Source: Streptomyces sp. SDr-06 (GTDB taxonomy: Bacteria > Actinomycetota > Actinomycetes > Streptomycetales > Streptomycetaceae). From it: a stretch of DNA of 64,000 nucleotides. The notes below the pieces were generated by a model, which ran no database searches, was not told the origin of the DNA, and saw nothing but the letters and a program-made list of their open reading frames with translations. Numbering within the stretch: position 1 is the stretch's first letter; every line of letters starts with the position of its first letter. Position numbers and translations under genes: made by a program. Location: contig NZ_QOLA01000017.1 of assembly GCF_003324565.1 (NCBI RefSeq), positions 62,001 to 126,000 of the forward strand. Direction: 5' to 3'. Shown piece after piece: positions 1-8,726 of the stretch.

Positions 1-753
1 GTCGACCGGGTAGCGCCACCGGAAGCCCGCGAGCGCGCGCGCCCGGGCCTCCACGACGGCCATGCGGGCGTCGCGTTCGGCGGTGTCGGTGTGCGCGGCC
101 TGGCCGGTGACCTGCCCCTCCCACTTGCGGTAGAAGAGCCCGACCTCGGACGAGAACCAGCCGCGCGCCACCGAGTTGAGCGCGAGCAGGAGGCCCGTGT
201 CCTCGGATGCCGGAAGCGCCATCCATCCGCCGAGCGCGACCAGGAGGTCACGGCGAACGAACAGGGAGGCCGGGTGCACCGGGGCCCGGTAGTCGTGTGC
301 CGCCCAGTGGTCGAGCACCGCCCCGCGCTCGATCGGGCCGTGGTCGGGGTCGCCGGGGAACCCGGCCGTCGTACCGTCGGGGAGGAGATCGAGCACGCGG
401 GAGGTCGCCCACCCCAGGGCCGGGTCGCCTTCGAGCGCGGCGAGGTCGCGTGCCAGGGCGCCGGGGGCGAGCCGGTCGTCGGCGTCCAGGACCTTCACGT
501 ACGCGCCGTCGGCGCGCGCGAGGGCGATGGTGCGGGCGACCCCGGGGCCGCCGCGCCGCCCCTGCCGGAACGAGATCCGCTCGTCGTCGGGGACGTACGG
601 CGCGACCTCGTCGCCCGTGCCGTCCTCCTGGATGAGCCAGCGCCACTCCCACCCCTCGGGAAGCCGCTGCTCGCGGAGCGACGTGTAGGCGTCGGGCAGG
701 AAGCGCGCCGACGGGGCGTGAACGGCCGTGACGATGATGATGCGCCGGCTCAC
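1..753 (-). CDS. Glycosyltransferase family 2 (C-terminus beyond window)
   Basis: Transfers a sugar from a nucleotide-sugar donor, probably in the cytoplasm on an envelope or secondary glycan; the acceptor cannot be told. The first 251 codons are present and the gene runs off the left edge. The N-terminus (SRRIIIVTAVHAPSARFLPD) is the first strand of a GT-A fold; the motif VLDADDRLAPGAL near residue 90 is the donor- and metal-binding DxD region, and SEDTGLLLALN near residue 180 matches the acceptor-side ED motif. The GTG start at 753 is preceded by GGAAAGGTGG. No partner gene lies next to it in the window. Confidence 0.85.
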   Translation of the reverse strand, partial: MSRRIIIVTAVHAPSARFLPDAYTSLREQRLPEGWEWRWLIQEDGTGDEVAPYVPDDERISFRQGRRGGPGVARTIALARADGAYVKVLDADDRLAPGALARDLAALEGDPALGWATSRVLDLLPDGTTAGFPGDPDHGPIERGAVLDHWAAHDYRAPVHPASLFVRRDLLVALGGWMALPASEDTGLLLALNSVARGWFSSEVGLFYRKWEGQVTGQAAHTDTAERDARMAVVEARARALAGFRWRYPVD

Positions 754-1218
754 GGCTCACCACCTTTCCAAGTGCGTGGTGACGGGGTTGTCCGTGGAGG
801 TCGGAGGGCTTCGGCGGGGCCCGCTCGACGGGGCAGGAGCGGCGCCGTCGCTTCCATGGGTGCTCACCGATCCGTCGTCCGACGCGCCTCAGCTTACGAC
901 TCCTCAAGAAGCCTCGATGAGCGGCCTCGTACGGGATCACGGGACGGCGGCGGTAATTCCGGAGGGTTTCCCGCCGGTTGCCTCCAGCGGTAATCGAGCC
1001 CGGGTCGATGACAAGTGGAGCCGGGCCCGGATGAGCGATATGCGGCGGGCATTGCGTGGGGTCATTGCCGTAATGCGGGCCCGTTATCCGCCGTATCGGA
1101 AAGCGCCGCGCCTATTGGACGGGGCACGGCGGACGGGTTCACCGCGGCCGCCGGACGCGGGGTCCTGGCACGTCAGAGGTCTGACGGACGCTTCCTGACG
1201 CCCTCGGGGCATGAAAGT

Positions 1219-1258
1219 GCCCGATCGCTGGCGACGGGGGATGCACCAGCGATCGGGC
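1219..1258 (-). terminator. Stem-loop terminator after the WD40 gene
   Basis: GCCCGATCGCTGG at 1219-1231 pairs perfectly with CCAGCGATCGGGC at 1246-1258 around a 14-nt loop. It lies about 90 bp past the stop codon of the minus-strand STAND-WD40 gene. There is no T-run, as is usual for streptomycete terminators. Confidence 0.65.
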
Positions 1259-1322
1259 TGCCCCCAAGACTAGCAACGCTGCTTGCGGGGTGGGAATCGA
1301 CTGCTCGACCGTAACGGCGATT

Positions 1323-1338
1323 TGTGATCGGGATCACA
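1323..1338. promoter_or_regulatory. Crp-type palindrome TGTGA-N6-TCACA
   Basis: TGTGATCGGGATCACA is an exact match to the classical Crp/Fnr-family half-site arrangement. It sits 8 bp beyond the stop of the WD40 gene and about 570 bp upstream of the divergent-side glycosyltransferase start, so its target is unclear. A similar GTG-N6-ATCAC site lies between crp and nth at 19113. Confidence 0.5.
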
Positions 1339-1345
1339 GTGCGTG

Positions 1346-4300
1346 TTAGTGCCCGCAAGGAGGCGCGTACGAGAGGCGGGGAAGATTTTCCTGCCATTTT
1401 TCCGGGGTCAGGACACCCCGTGTGGTGGAGCAAATACGGCTGATGGCCTCGCCCGCGTCCAAGTTCCACAGCCGGACGGTATCGCTGCCGCTCGACACCC
1501 CGAGCATGTGGGTTTTAGGACTGAATGACAGAAAATTGCCTGTCTTGGCGTTGGGGCTCATCGATTGCCCGATCGGCGAGGCCATGGACGGATGGGCGAT
1601 GGCCCAGAGCCGGACCGTGTTGTCGTTGCCCCCGCTGGCCAGGGTGCGGCCGTCCTGGCTGAACGTCAGGGACACGACCGCTTCCGTGTGGCCGCTGAGC
1701 GGGGCGCCCAGACGGGTCGCCTTCGCGGGGTGGGCGATGTCCCAGAGCCGGACGGTGTCGTCGTCGCTGCCGCTGGCCAGGGTCTTTCCGTCCGGGCTGT
1801 AGGCGAGCGCGTTGACCGGTCCGAGGTGCCCGGTGAGCGGCGCACCCAACTGGACGGCGTGACGTGGATCGGCCACGTACCACAGGCGGATGGAGTCGTC
1901 CGCGCTGCCGCTGGCCAGAGTCCGCCCGTCCGGGCTGAAGACGAGGGAGTTGACGTAGCCCTTGTGTCCGGTGAGCGGGGTGCCGAGCGCGCGATGGTGC
2001 GACGGGTCGCTGACGTCCCACAGCTGGATGGTGCGGTCGTCATAGGCGGTCGCAAGCGTGCGCCCGTCGGGGCTGAAGGCCAGCGCGTCGGGACCCGAGA
2101 ACCGCGTCATCAGCTCGACGGGCGGCCCGTAGGGGCTGGGCCTGGTCGGGTCGGTGACGTTCCACAGCCGTACGGAGTGGTTTCCCATCAGTACCGCCAG
2201 CGTGTGGCCGTCGGGCGAGAACACGAGCGAACGCGCCTCGCCGTCCCCGGGCGTGAAGGGCTTGCCCAACGACACCGGCCGCTCCGGGGCCTCCACGTTC
2301 CACAGCCGCACCCGGTCGTCCCGCGCCGCCGTGGCGAGTACGCGCCCGTCCGGGCGGAACACCCCGACCCGGCCGATCATGTCCGACGTCGGAATCGACC
2401 ACAGGCGGACCTTGCTGTCACCGCTCCCGGTGGCGAGGGTGCGGCCGTCCGGGCTGAAGGACAGGGCGTACATCTCGCCGCTGCTCCCCGCCAGCGGCTC
2501 GCCGACCTGGGAGGGGTAGGCCGGATCGCTGACGTTCCACAGGCTCGCGGTACTGTCCGCGCTGCTGGCGCCGAGCATGGTCCCGGCGGGGTTGAAGGCC
2601 ACGGACCAGATGGGTCCGGTGTGCCCGGTGAGCGGCGAGCCGATCGCCGCCGCGTGCCCGGGGTCGGCGACGTTCCAGAGGCGGATGGTGTCGTCCGAGC
2701 TGCCGCTGGCGAGGGTGCGGCCGTCGGGGCTGAAGGCCACCGAGTGCACCGTGGCCGTGTGGCCGGTCAGCACCGTGCCGATCGGCACGGGCCGGTTCGC
2801 GTCGGCCATGTCCCACATCCTGATCGAGCCGTCGTCGGCCCCCGCCGCCAGCGTCCTTCCGTCCGGGCTGAACGCCACGGAGCGTACGGCGGAGATGTGG
2901 CCCGTCAGGACGCCGTGGGCCTCCGGGCGGCCCGGGTCGGCCACGTTCCACAGGTGAACGGTGTGATCCTCGGTGGCGCTGGCCAGGGTGTGTCCGTCAG
3001 GGCTGAAGGCGAGCAGGTAGATCGTGCCGTCGTGGCCGGACAGGGGTGGGCCCAGCGGCCGCGGCCGGCCGGGGTCGCGTACGTCCCACAGGCGGATCGT
3101 GCCGTCGTCCGAGGCGCTGGCCAGGGTGGTGCCGTCGGGGCTGAAGACCGCGCTGCTCACCCAACTCGTGTGGCCGGTCAGAGGGTTGCCGAGCTGCCGG
3201 GGGCGGGCCGGGTCCGCCACGTCCCACAGCCGGACGGTCCGGTCGTAGCTGGCGGTGGCCAGGACCCGTCCGTTCGGGCTGAACGACGTGAGGTAGACGG
3301 CGCCGGTGTGGCCGATGAGCGGCGTGGCCAGCGGAGCGTTCACGATCGAGATCAGCCGGTTGTTCACGCCCTCGTCGTCCGGCCGCAGGCGGTGTGCCGC
3401 CAGGGCGAGCTGGGCGGACAGCGACGGATCGGAGTGCTGGACGCGGTCGGATTCGGCGACCACCTGCTCGAACACGGCGTCGTCCCGTTGCTGCCAGGCG
3501 ACGACCGCCGCACCGACGGCCAGCAGCGCGAGGACGACCAGTGCCGAGATCGCGCTGCGGCGGAGCCATACGGTGCGCCTGCGCAGCTTGACCGAAGAGG
3601 CCAGGAACTCCACCGCGGCCCGGGCCAGGAAGGTGTCACCGGCGGACTTCGCCCAGGAATCGGCCTGTTCGAGGCGCGAGCCCCGGTAGAGCAGGGACGC
3701 GTCGCGGTTCGACTCCTCCCAGGTCCTGCCGTCCTCCTCCAGGCGCTGGCGCAGCAGGTTGCCGGCCCGGTCCTCATCGATCCAGTCGCGCAGCCTCGGC
3801 CAGGCGTGGAGCAGCGCCTCATGGGTGATCTCCACGCTCTCCGCGTCGAGCGTCACCAGGCGGGCGCGAACGAGGGCTTCGAGCGATTCCTCCGTCTTGT
3901 CGGAATCCGCCGACTCCTCCGACAGCTGGCGACGCGTCCCGCGCCGGCGGGTGGCCTGGGTGTCCTCACCCAGCCTGACCAGCCGGAGCAGGAGCAGCCG
4001 CGCGGCCGTGCGCGCCGCCGGGTCGAGACTCGACCAGGCCCGCTCGGCGGTCGCGGCCACCGCTCCCTGGATTCCGCCGGCCGCGCGGTAGCCGGCCAGC
4101 GTCAGCTTTCCCGCCTTGCGCCGCTGCCAGGTGGCGAGCAGGGCGTGGGAGAGGAGCGGCAGCGCCCCGGCGTTCTGCGCGCCCCGGGGGCCGTCGGCGC
4201 TCACCTCCCGGACGATCAGCTCGGTGAGGCCGGGTTCCAGTTCCATGCCCACCGCCTTGGCGGGGCCGGTCACCGCCTCGCGCAGCTCGGCGGCCGTCAG

Positions 4301-5404
4301 CGGGCCGAGCACCATGTGCCGGTGCTGCAAGGCGTCGGCCAGTTCCGGGTGGGCGAGGCACTGCTCGTAGAAATCGGCGCGTACGCCGAGGACCACGAGC
4401 ACCGGGGCGGCCTCGTCCGGGCCGGCGGGCGTGCACGCGGCGTGGAGCACCTGGATGAAGGTGCGCTTGTTCGCCTCGTCCGAGCAGAGGGTGAACGTTT
4501 CCTCAAACTGGTCCACGATGACGACCGGAGGGGCGGACGAGGCCGGTTCGCGCCGCGCCCACGCCGAGACGGCCTCCCGCACCGCGTGCCCGAAACGCGC
4601 GGTGCCGGGCTCCTTCGCGGCCGGGTCCGCCGTGAGGGAGACGACGGTGCCGGGCTCGTTTGCGGCCGGGTCCGCCGCGGCGGAGACGACGGGGGCGAGT
4701 TCGGGGATCTGACGGGTGAGCTCCGCGAGGGGGTCGACGCCCGGCACGAGCTGGAGCGCCTTGCGGGCCCGCCCGTCCTCGTCCAGCGCGCCGTTCTGCA
4801 GCGTGGGCACCAGGCCCGCGTTCAGCAGGGAGGACTTTCCGGCCCCCGAGGCGCCCACGAGCATGACCAGGCCACCGGTCTTCTCCACCGCGCGCAGCTG
4901 AGCCACCAGGGCCTTGGTGCTCCGCTCCCGCCCGAAGAACCACCGGGCGTCCTGCTCGCGGTACGAAGCCAGCCCCCGGTACGGACACACGCCGCTGGGG
5001 ACCGCCGGGGCCTCGGCCGGGGCATGGTCCTTGTCCTCCCCGGACGGCGCGGGGCGGTCGCCGACCGGATCGGCGACGGCACGCTCCCACAGGCGCTGCC
5101 ACTGGGCCAGGTCGTACAGTCCCGCCGACACGGGCGCGGGGCGGGCGCGCCGCGCCTCGGGTATCAGGATGTGCAGCACCACCGCGAGGGCGGCGAACTG
5201 GGCGGGCACGTTCTTCGCCCGCCGCCAGTCGCTGATCCGCTGAGCGGACACCCGCACGGGCCGCCCCCGTTCGTCGACCCGCTGGAGCCGGACGACGGCC
5301 TCGGCGACGCGCTTGAGGGGAGGATCGCCGGCCTCCTTGTAGAGCAACGCGAGCCGTTCCGCGAAGGCCGTGCGTGCCCCTGAGTCGTGACTCAAGGTCT
5401 CCAC
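1346..5404 (-). CDS. STAND NTPase (nSTAND1) with transmembrane helix and 14 WD40 repeats
   Basis: Large signal-transduction ATPase of 1352 residues. Residues 1-90 resemble the small helical HTH-like domain found at the front of actinomycete nSTAND1 proteins. The NTPase follows, with Walker A GASGAGKS at 184-191 and Walker B VVIVDQFEE at 294-302. A hydrophobic segment at about 616-637 predicts one membrane span. From about 694 to the end there are 14 WD40 repeats ending in RLWDV/RLWNV-type strands, enough for two seven-bladed propellers. The GTG start at 5404 has GGAGGTG about 11 nt upstream. STAND proteins usually oligomerise on ligand sensing; the ligand and output here are unknown. A 45-bp in-frame duplication lies at 4601-4690. 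It is monocistronic, with no obvious effector gene beside it. Confidence 0.9.
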   Translation of the reverse strand: METLSHDSGARTAFAERLALLYKEAGDPPLKRVAEAVVRLQRVDERGRPVRVSAQRISDWRRAKNVPAQFAALAVVLHILIPEARRARPAPVSAGLYDLAQWQRLWERAVADPVGDRPAPSGEDKDHAPAEAPAVPSGVCPYRGLASYREQDARWFFGRERSTKALVAQLRAVEKTGGLVMLVGASGAGKSSLLNAGLVPTLQNGALDEDGRARKALQLVPGVDPLAELTRQIPELAPVVSAAADPAANEPGTVVSLTADPAAKEPGTARFGHAVREAVSAWARREPASSAPPVVIVDQFEETFTLCSDEANKRTFIQVLHAACTPAGPDEAAPVLVVLGVRADFYEQCLAHPELADALQHRHMVLGPLTAAELREAVTGPAKAVGMELEPGLTELIVREVSADGPRGAQNAGALPLLSHALLATWQRRKAGKLTLAGYRAAGGIQGAVAATAERAWSSLDPAARTAARLLLLRLVRLGEDTQATRRRGTRRQLSEESADSDKTEESLEALVRARLVTLDAESVEITHEALLHAWPRLRDWIDEDRAGNLLRQRLEEDGRTWEESNRDASLLYRGSRLEQADSWAKSAGDTFLARAAVEFLASSVKLRRRTVWLRRSAISALVVLALLAVGAAVVAWQQRDDAVFEQVVAESDRVQHSDPSLSAQLALAAHRLRPDDEGVNNRLISIVNAPLATPLIGHTGAVYLTSFSPNGRVLATASYDRTVRLWDVADPARPRQLGNPLTGHTSWVSSAVFSPDGTTLASASDDGTIRLWDVRDPGRPRPLGPPLSGHDGTIYLLAFSPDGHTLASATEDHTVHLWNVADPGRPEAHGVLTGHISAVRSVAFSPDGRTLAAGADDGSIRMWDMADANRPVPIGTVLTGHTATVHSVAFSPDGRTLASGSSDDTIRLWNVADPGHAAAIGSPLTGHTGPIWSVAFNPAGTMLGASSADSTASLWNVSDPAYPSQVGEPLAGSSGEMYALSFSPDGRTLATGSGDSKVRLWSIPTSDMIGRVGVFRPDGRVLATAARDDRVRLWNVEAPERPVSLGKPFTPGDGEARSLVFSPDGHTLAVLMGNHSVRLWNVTDPTRPSPYGPPVELMTRFSGPDALAFSPDGRTLATAYDDRTIQLWDVSDPSHHRALGTPLTGHKGYVNSLVFSPDGRTLASGSADDSIRLWYVADPRHAVQLGAPLTGHLGPVNALAYSPDGKTLASGSDDDTVRLWDIAHPAKATRLGAPLSGHTEAVVSLTFSQDGRTLASGGNDNTVRLWAIAHPSMASPIGQSMSPNAKTGNFLSFSPKTHMLGVSSGSDTVRLWNLDAGEAISRICSTTRGVLTPEKWQENLPRLSYAPPCGH
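4601..4690. repeat. 45-bp in-frame tandem duplication
   Basis: Two adjacent 45-nt units (4601-4645 and 4646-4690), both beginning GGTGCCGGGCTC, encode two near-identical 15-residue blocks containing ADPAANEPGT and ADPAAKEPGT inside the NTPase domain between Walker A and Walker B. They differ by several substitutions, so the duplication is not very recent. Confidence 0.8.
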
Positions 5405-5763
5405 CCCCTACTTCACCTCCGCCTGGACGTCCGGACCGGAAAACTCGCTCTACTGGGCTGACCTGCGGTTAAGCCGTGGACCCGGTGCCGGAGCCTCTAC
5501 GGCGGGGGCGACTGATGACAGGATCGCGACGTAACAGCGCATCAACCGGGGTGCCGCCCGCAGGGGCGGCCGGCTCAGCGCTCGACGAGACAGCTCATGA
5601 TGCCGCATGTTCTCGCAAGGCTTCCGAGGAGCCGCGAGGCGGTGGCGACTTCTCGCCGCACGAGGCCGAGCAACCGTGCGCCCGTCCCCCTCCGGACGGC
5701 CGCCGCACGACCCCGGCCGCACCTCGATCCGTGCCCCACGGACACGGATCGACACCGACCGTA

Positions 5764-5808
5764 TGGTTCGGCACCGGTCCCAACAGGGGAGGGACTGGCG
5801 CCGAACCA
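5764..5808. repeat. Long imperfect hairpin upstream of the WD40 gene
   Basis: TGGTTCGGC (5764-5772) pairs with GCCGAACCA (5800-5808). After one mismatch, 8 more pairs including one G-T bring the arms to a 9-nt loop (AACAGGGGA). It lies about 360 bp upstream of the STAND-WD40 start. Confidence 0.55.
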
Positions 5809-6012
5809 AACGGTCGAGGGTCCGGATGCGCCCGTGGGGCGCGGGCCCACCCGCGAGCGCTTCCGCCATGCTGGGAGCCGGGGGTTGGATCGCGATCCGG
5901 GGCTCGGGCACCTCGCCCCTCAACGGAGTGGGCAGCCCTTCTTCACCCAAGTGGTTCGCGCACGCTGCCGCCTCGGCGGCGTGCGCCGCACGGACTGGCG
6001 CGCACGCAGAAA

Positions 6013-6054
6013 CAGGTGAGGGCGCCTACGGTTTCCTGTAGACGCCCTCACCTG
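6013..6054 (-). terminator. Terminator of tRNA-Pro
   Basis: CAGGTGAGGGCG (6013-6024) and CGCCCTCACCTG (6043-6054) form a 12-bp perfect stem. On the minus strand it begins 13 nt after the tRNA 3' end and is followed by a short T-run (CTGTTTCTG). Confidence 0.75.
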
Positions 6055-6066
6055 CTGTTTCGGCTG

Positions 6067-6140
6067 TCGGGGTGGCGGGATTTGAACCCACGACCTCTTC
6101 GTCCCGAACGAAGCGCGCTGCCAAGCTGCGCTACACCCCG
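6067..6140 (-). tRNA. tRNA-Pro (anticodon CGG)
   Basis: 74-nt cloverleaf on the minus strand. The acceptor CGGGGTG pairs with CACCCCG, followed by discriminator A; the T-arm contains GGTTCAAATCC; the anticodon stem CTTCG/CGAAG closes the loop TTCGGGA, giving anticodon CGG, which reads CCG. CCA is not encoded. Confidence 0.95.
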
Positions 6141-6169
6141 ATTGTCTCCGCTTGTCGCGGCGACGTCGT

Positions 6170-6925
6170 TTACTTTAGCCCACTGGCGGCCGGAGACGAA
6201 ATCCGGTTTTCGGGGCCGCGCAGGTAGGGGAGGACGCGGTCCAGGCCCACGATCGCCAGGGCCAGCGCGTAGAAGGCCAGGCCGAGGACGACCGCGTTGC
6301 CCAGGACGCCCGCGTAGCCGTGCTGGTCGACGTCCAGGAAGGGGTACGGGTAGCGGGCCGGGCTGCCGGGGTGCAGCAGGGCGCCCCTGGTCAGGGCGAA
6401 CGCGAAGTACGCCAGGGGGTACAGGAGCCATTGGGCCGCGTGGCGCGGGCGCAGGCCGCCGGGGCGGGTCAGGAGCAGCCAGTCCAGGGCCGCGCCGAGC
6501 GGTGTGACGGTGTGCAGGAGCTGGTTCGACACCGTGCGCCAGCCGGTGACGGTCACCGTCTGGTCGTCGGTCATCGAGAACCCGCTCGCGCTGTTCGCCA
6601 GGATCAGGTGGTACACCAGGCCGGTGATCGCGATGTAGAGGAGTGCGCCGCCGGTGACGCGGGCGGGGAGCGGTGGGCCACCCCTGACGGCGCGTACCGC
6701 CGACCAGCCGAAGGCGATCGCGATCAGCACGTTCGACTGGATCGTGAAGTAGCTCAGGACGCGGCCCGGGCTGCCCACGGCCAGGTCGATCACGATCCCC
6801 GCGACTGCCGCCGCGCAGATCAGCGCCCGGAAGGCGGCGGCGTACGGGCGGCGGGGCGCGGGAGGCAGGACGACGGAGGCCGGGACGTCGGACAGACGGG
6901 GGGAAATCTGGTCGTACCGCATCAC
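6170..6925 (-). CDS. Pr6Pr family integral membrane protein
   Basis: Predicted 251-residue polytopic membrane protein with about six hydrophobic segments. The motif FTIQSNVLIAIAFGW near residue 60, the conserved H in GLVYHLILA and the YPYPFLDVDQHGYAG block near residue 205 are typical of the Pr6Pr (FAR-17a/AIG1-like) family, whose biochemical role in bacteria is not established. The start is GTG-ATG at 6925/6922; either is possible as no clear Shine-Dalgarno is visible. It is read toward tRNA-Pro with a 29-bp gap. Confidence 0.8.
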   Translation of the reverse strand: MMRYDQISPRLSDVPASVVLPPAPRRPYAAAFRALICAAAVAGIVIDLAVGSPGRVLSYFTIQSNVLIAIAFGWSAVRAVRGGPPLPARVTGGALLYIAITGLVYHLILANSASGFSMTDDQTVTVTGWRTVSNQLLHTVTPLGAALDWLLLTRPGGLRPRHAAQWLLYPLAYFAFALTRGALLHPGSPARYPYPFLDVDQHGYAGVLGNAVVLGLAFYALALAIVGLDRVLPYLRGPENRISSPAASGLK

Positions 6926-7081
6926 TTCACGGTAGGGGGTTCCCCTTGTCGCCGCAGGGCCCGGGGGCGTTGGCCCTCGCGCTGCTCGTTGCGGAGGGCC
7001 GAGACCTCTCAGCGCCGCTGGCCACTGCCGTCCCCAGGGTGAGTTCTCTCGGTCGTGCCGCGAGCCCCGGGGCCGAGCGGC

Positions 7082-8011
7082 TCAGCCCCTCCGCTCCACC
7101 AGCGTCAGGAGCGTTGCCTCCGGGGGGCAGGCGAAGCGGAAGGGTGTGTAGCGGTTGGCGCCGCAGCCCGCTGAGACGTGGAGGTAGGCGCGGCGGCCCT
7201 CGGCGGAGTGGGTGGACAGGCCCTTCACACGGTCCGTGTCCAGGTCGCAATTGGTGACCAGGGCTCCGTAGAAGGGGATGCACAGCTGGCCGCCGTGGGT
7301 GTGTCCGGCCAGGATCAGCGGATAGCCGTCCGCCGTGAAGGCCTCCAGCGTGCGCAGGTACGGGGCGTGCACCACCGCGATCGACACGTCGGCGTCCGCC
7401 TCCGGGCCGCCCGCCACTTGCGCGTACCGGTCGCGCTTGATGTGCGGGTCGTCCAGGCCGGTGAAGGCCAGCTCAAGGCCTTCGAGCTTGAGGCGGCCCC
7501 GGGTGTTGCTCAGATTCACCCAGCCCGCCGTGTCGAACGCGTCCCGCAGGTCCTCCCACGGGTTGTGGATGACCCCGACGGCCGGCGCGTTCCCGTTGAG
7601 GCCGTGGCGGCCCTGGGCCTTCTCGAACAGGTACCGGGCGGGATTGCGCAGCTTCGGGCCGTAGTAGTCGTTGGAGCCGAAGACGTACACCCCGGGGAAC
7701 TCCATCAGCGGCCCCAGCGCGTCGAGCACCTCTGGGACGCCCTCCGGGTCGGACAGGTTGTCGCCCGTGTTCACCACGAAGTCGGGGCGCAAGCCCGCCA
7801 GCGATTGGAGCCACGCCCGCTTCTTGCGCTGGCCGCTCACCATGTGGATGTCCGAGACCTGGAGCACGCGCAGCGGGCGGACCCCGGGAGGCAGCACGGG
7901 CACCGTCACCCGCCGCAGCCGGAACGATCTGGCCTCGAACCCGGCCGCGTAGGCGAGACCGGCGGCCCCGACCGCCGTGACACCCAAGGGAATTCCGTAT
8001 CGCGCGCGCAT
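7082..8011 (-). CDS. Calcineurin-like metallophosphoesterase
   Basis: Binuclear-metal phosphohydrolase of 309 residues. The motif series is complete: VSDIHMV (D and H), VNTGDNLSD, GSNDYYG, AVVHAPY and LAGHTHGGQ. The N-terminus has a hydrophobic stretch (GIPLGVTAVGAAGLAYAAGF) that suggests a membrane anchor with the enzyme outside or at the membrane, as in YkuE/YaeI-type proteins. The ATG at 8011 is preferred because upstream codons lack coding character. It is divergent from the yqeY-like gene (77 bp apart). Confidence 0.88.
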   Translation of the reverse strand: MRARYGIPLGVTAVGAAGLAYAAGFEARSFRLRRVTVPVLPPGVRPLRVLQVSDIHMVSGQRKKRAWLQSLAGLRPDFVVNTGDNLSDPEGVPEVLDALGPLMEFPGVYVFGSNDYYGPKLRNPARYLFEKAQGRHGLNGNAPAVGVIHNPWEDLRDAFDTAGWVNLSNTRGRLKLEGLELAFTGLDDPHIKRDRYAQVAGGPEADADVSIAVVHAPYLRTLEAFTADGYPLILAGHTHGGQLCIPFYGALVTNCDLDTDRVKGLSTHSAEGRRAYLHVSAGCGANRYTPFRFACPPEATLLTLVERRG

Positions 8012-8087
8012 AAGTCCATCGTCGCAGACGCCGACGGTGGCAGAAATCGGCGGGCGGGTACGGCGGGGCACCTGACACACTGGGGTC

Positions 8088-8552
8088 ATGACCACGCTCA
8101 AGGCCCGACTCAAGGACGACCTCACCACCGCCATGAAGGCGCGCGACGAGCTGCGCTCGTCCACGCTCCGGCTGACCCTCACCGCCGTCGCCAAGGAAGA
8201 GGTCGCCGGTACGGCCGCGCGTGAGCTCTCCGACGACGAGGTCCTCAAGGTGATCGCCAAGGAGGCCAAGAAGCGCCGCGAGGCGGCCGAGGCCTTCGAG
8301 AAGGGCGGCCGCGCCGAGTCCGCCGCGCGCGAGCTGGCCGAGGGCGAGATCCTCGACGCGTACCTGCCCAAGCAGCTCTCCGACGACGAGCTCGGCGCGA
8401 TCGTCGCCGCCGCCGTCGAGGAGGCGAAGGCGGCCGGTGCCGAGGGGCCGCGCGCCATGGGCGCCGTCATGAAGATCGTGAACCCGAAGGTGGCGGGCCT
8501 CGCCGACGGCGGCCGCGTCGCCGCCGCCGTGAAGAAGCTCCTGGTGGGCTGA
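8088..8552 (+). CDS. GatB/YqeY domain-containing protein
   Basis: 154-residue alpha-helical protein related to the C-terminal tRNA-binding domain of GatB. The opening (TTLKARLKDDLTTAMKARDE) and the later DAYLPKQLSDDEL block are standard for the family. The function of stand-alone YqeY proteins is unresolved; a role around tRNA has been proposed. There is no Shine-Dalgarno; a CACACT hexamer ends 6 nt before the ATG. The gene ends in front of the large hairpin at 8681-8718. Confidence 0.9.
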   Translation: MTTLKARLKDDLTTAMKARDELRSSTLRLTLTAVAKEEVAGTAARELSDDEVLKVIAKEAKKRREAAEAFEKGGRAESAARELAEGEILDAYLPKQLSDDELGAIVAAAVEEAKAAGAEGPRAMGAVMKIVNPKVAGLADGGRVAAAVKKLLVG

Positions 8553-8651
8553 GGCCCCAAGGCCCGGGGAGGCCTCACTCTCCGGGCGACGCCTCCTCGC
8601 AGGAGCCGACACCATCTCGCAGGGGCCTACGCTCCACAGCACGGCCGCGCT

Positions 8652-8678
8652 GAAGCACGTGAAGCACGTGAAGCACGT
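8652..8678. repeat. Three tandem copies of GAAGCACGT
   Basis: Perfect 9-nt direct repeats at 8652, 8661 and 8670, immediately before the 16-bp stem at 8681. Each repeat junction creates a CACGTG palindrome. Confidence 0.85.
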
Positions 8679-8680
8679 GA

Positions 8681-8718
8681 AAGGGGCGCCCCGGGAAGTG
8701 CATCCCGGGGCGCCCCTT
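8681..8718. terminator. Bidirectional 16-bp stem terminator
   Basis: AAGGGGCGCCCCGGGA (8681-8696) pairs perfectly with 8703-8718 around the 6-nt loop AGTGCA. It stands between the converging yqeY-like gene and the PBP gene and ends in T-rich flanks on both strands. Confidence 0.85.
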
Positions 8719-8726
8719 CATATGTG

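Larger units (their letters stand above)
754..1345. other. Intergenic region, 592 bp
   Basis: No ORF here has convincing codon bias. The region holds the upstream side of the glycosyltransferase gene, a 13-bp perfect stem-loop (1219-1258) and a Crp-type palindrome (1323-1338) just beyond the stop of the WD40 gene. Confidence 0.6.
5405..6066. other. Intergenic region, 662 bp
   Basis: Several overlapping ORFs occur on both strands but none has domain character or a good start; one runs on through the tRNA. The region must carry the promoter of the WD40 gene. It contains a strong imperfect hairpin (5764-5808) and the tRNA-Pro terminator (6013-6054). Confidence 0.5.

Noticed and set aside
1565..5383. 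1272-codon plus-strand ORF opposite the STAND-WD40 gene
   Set aside because: Antisense shadow of a high-GC gene; the product is low-complexity with no domain, while the minus strand has clear WD40 and P-loop motifs.
6067..6140. tRNA-Pro as an integration site for an island carrying the WD40 gene
   Set aside because: No integrase and no second copy of the tRNA 3' end were seen in the window.
5476..6507. 343-codon plus-strand ORF spanning tRNA-Pro
   Set aside because: Contains the WRDLNPRPLRPERSALPS-type peptide that results from translating tRNA sequence; not a real protein.
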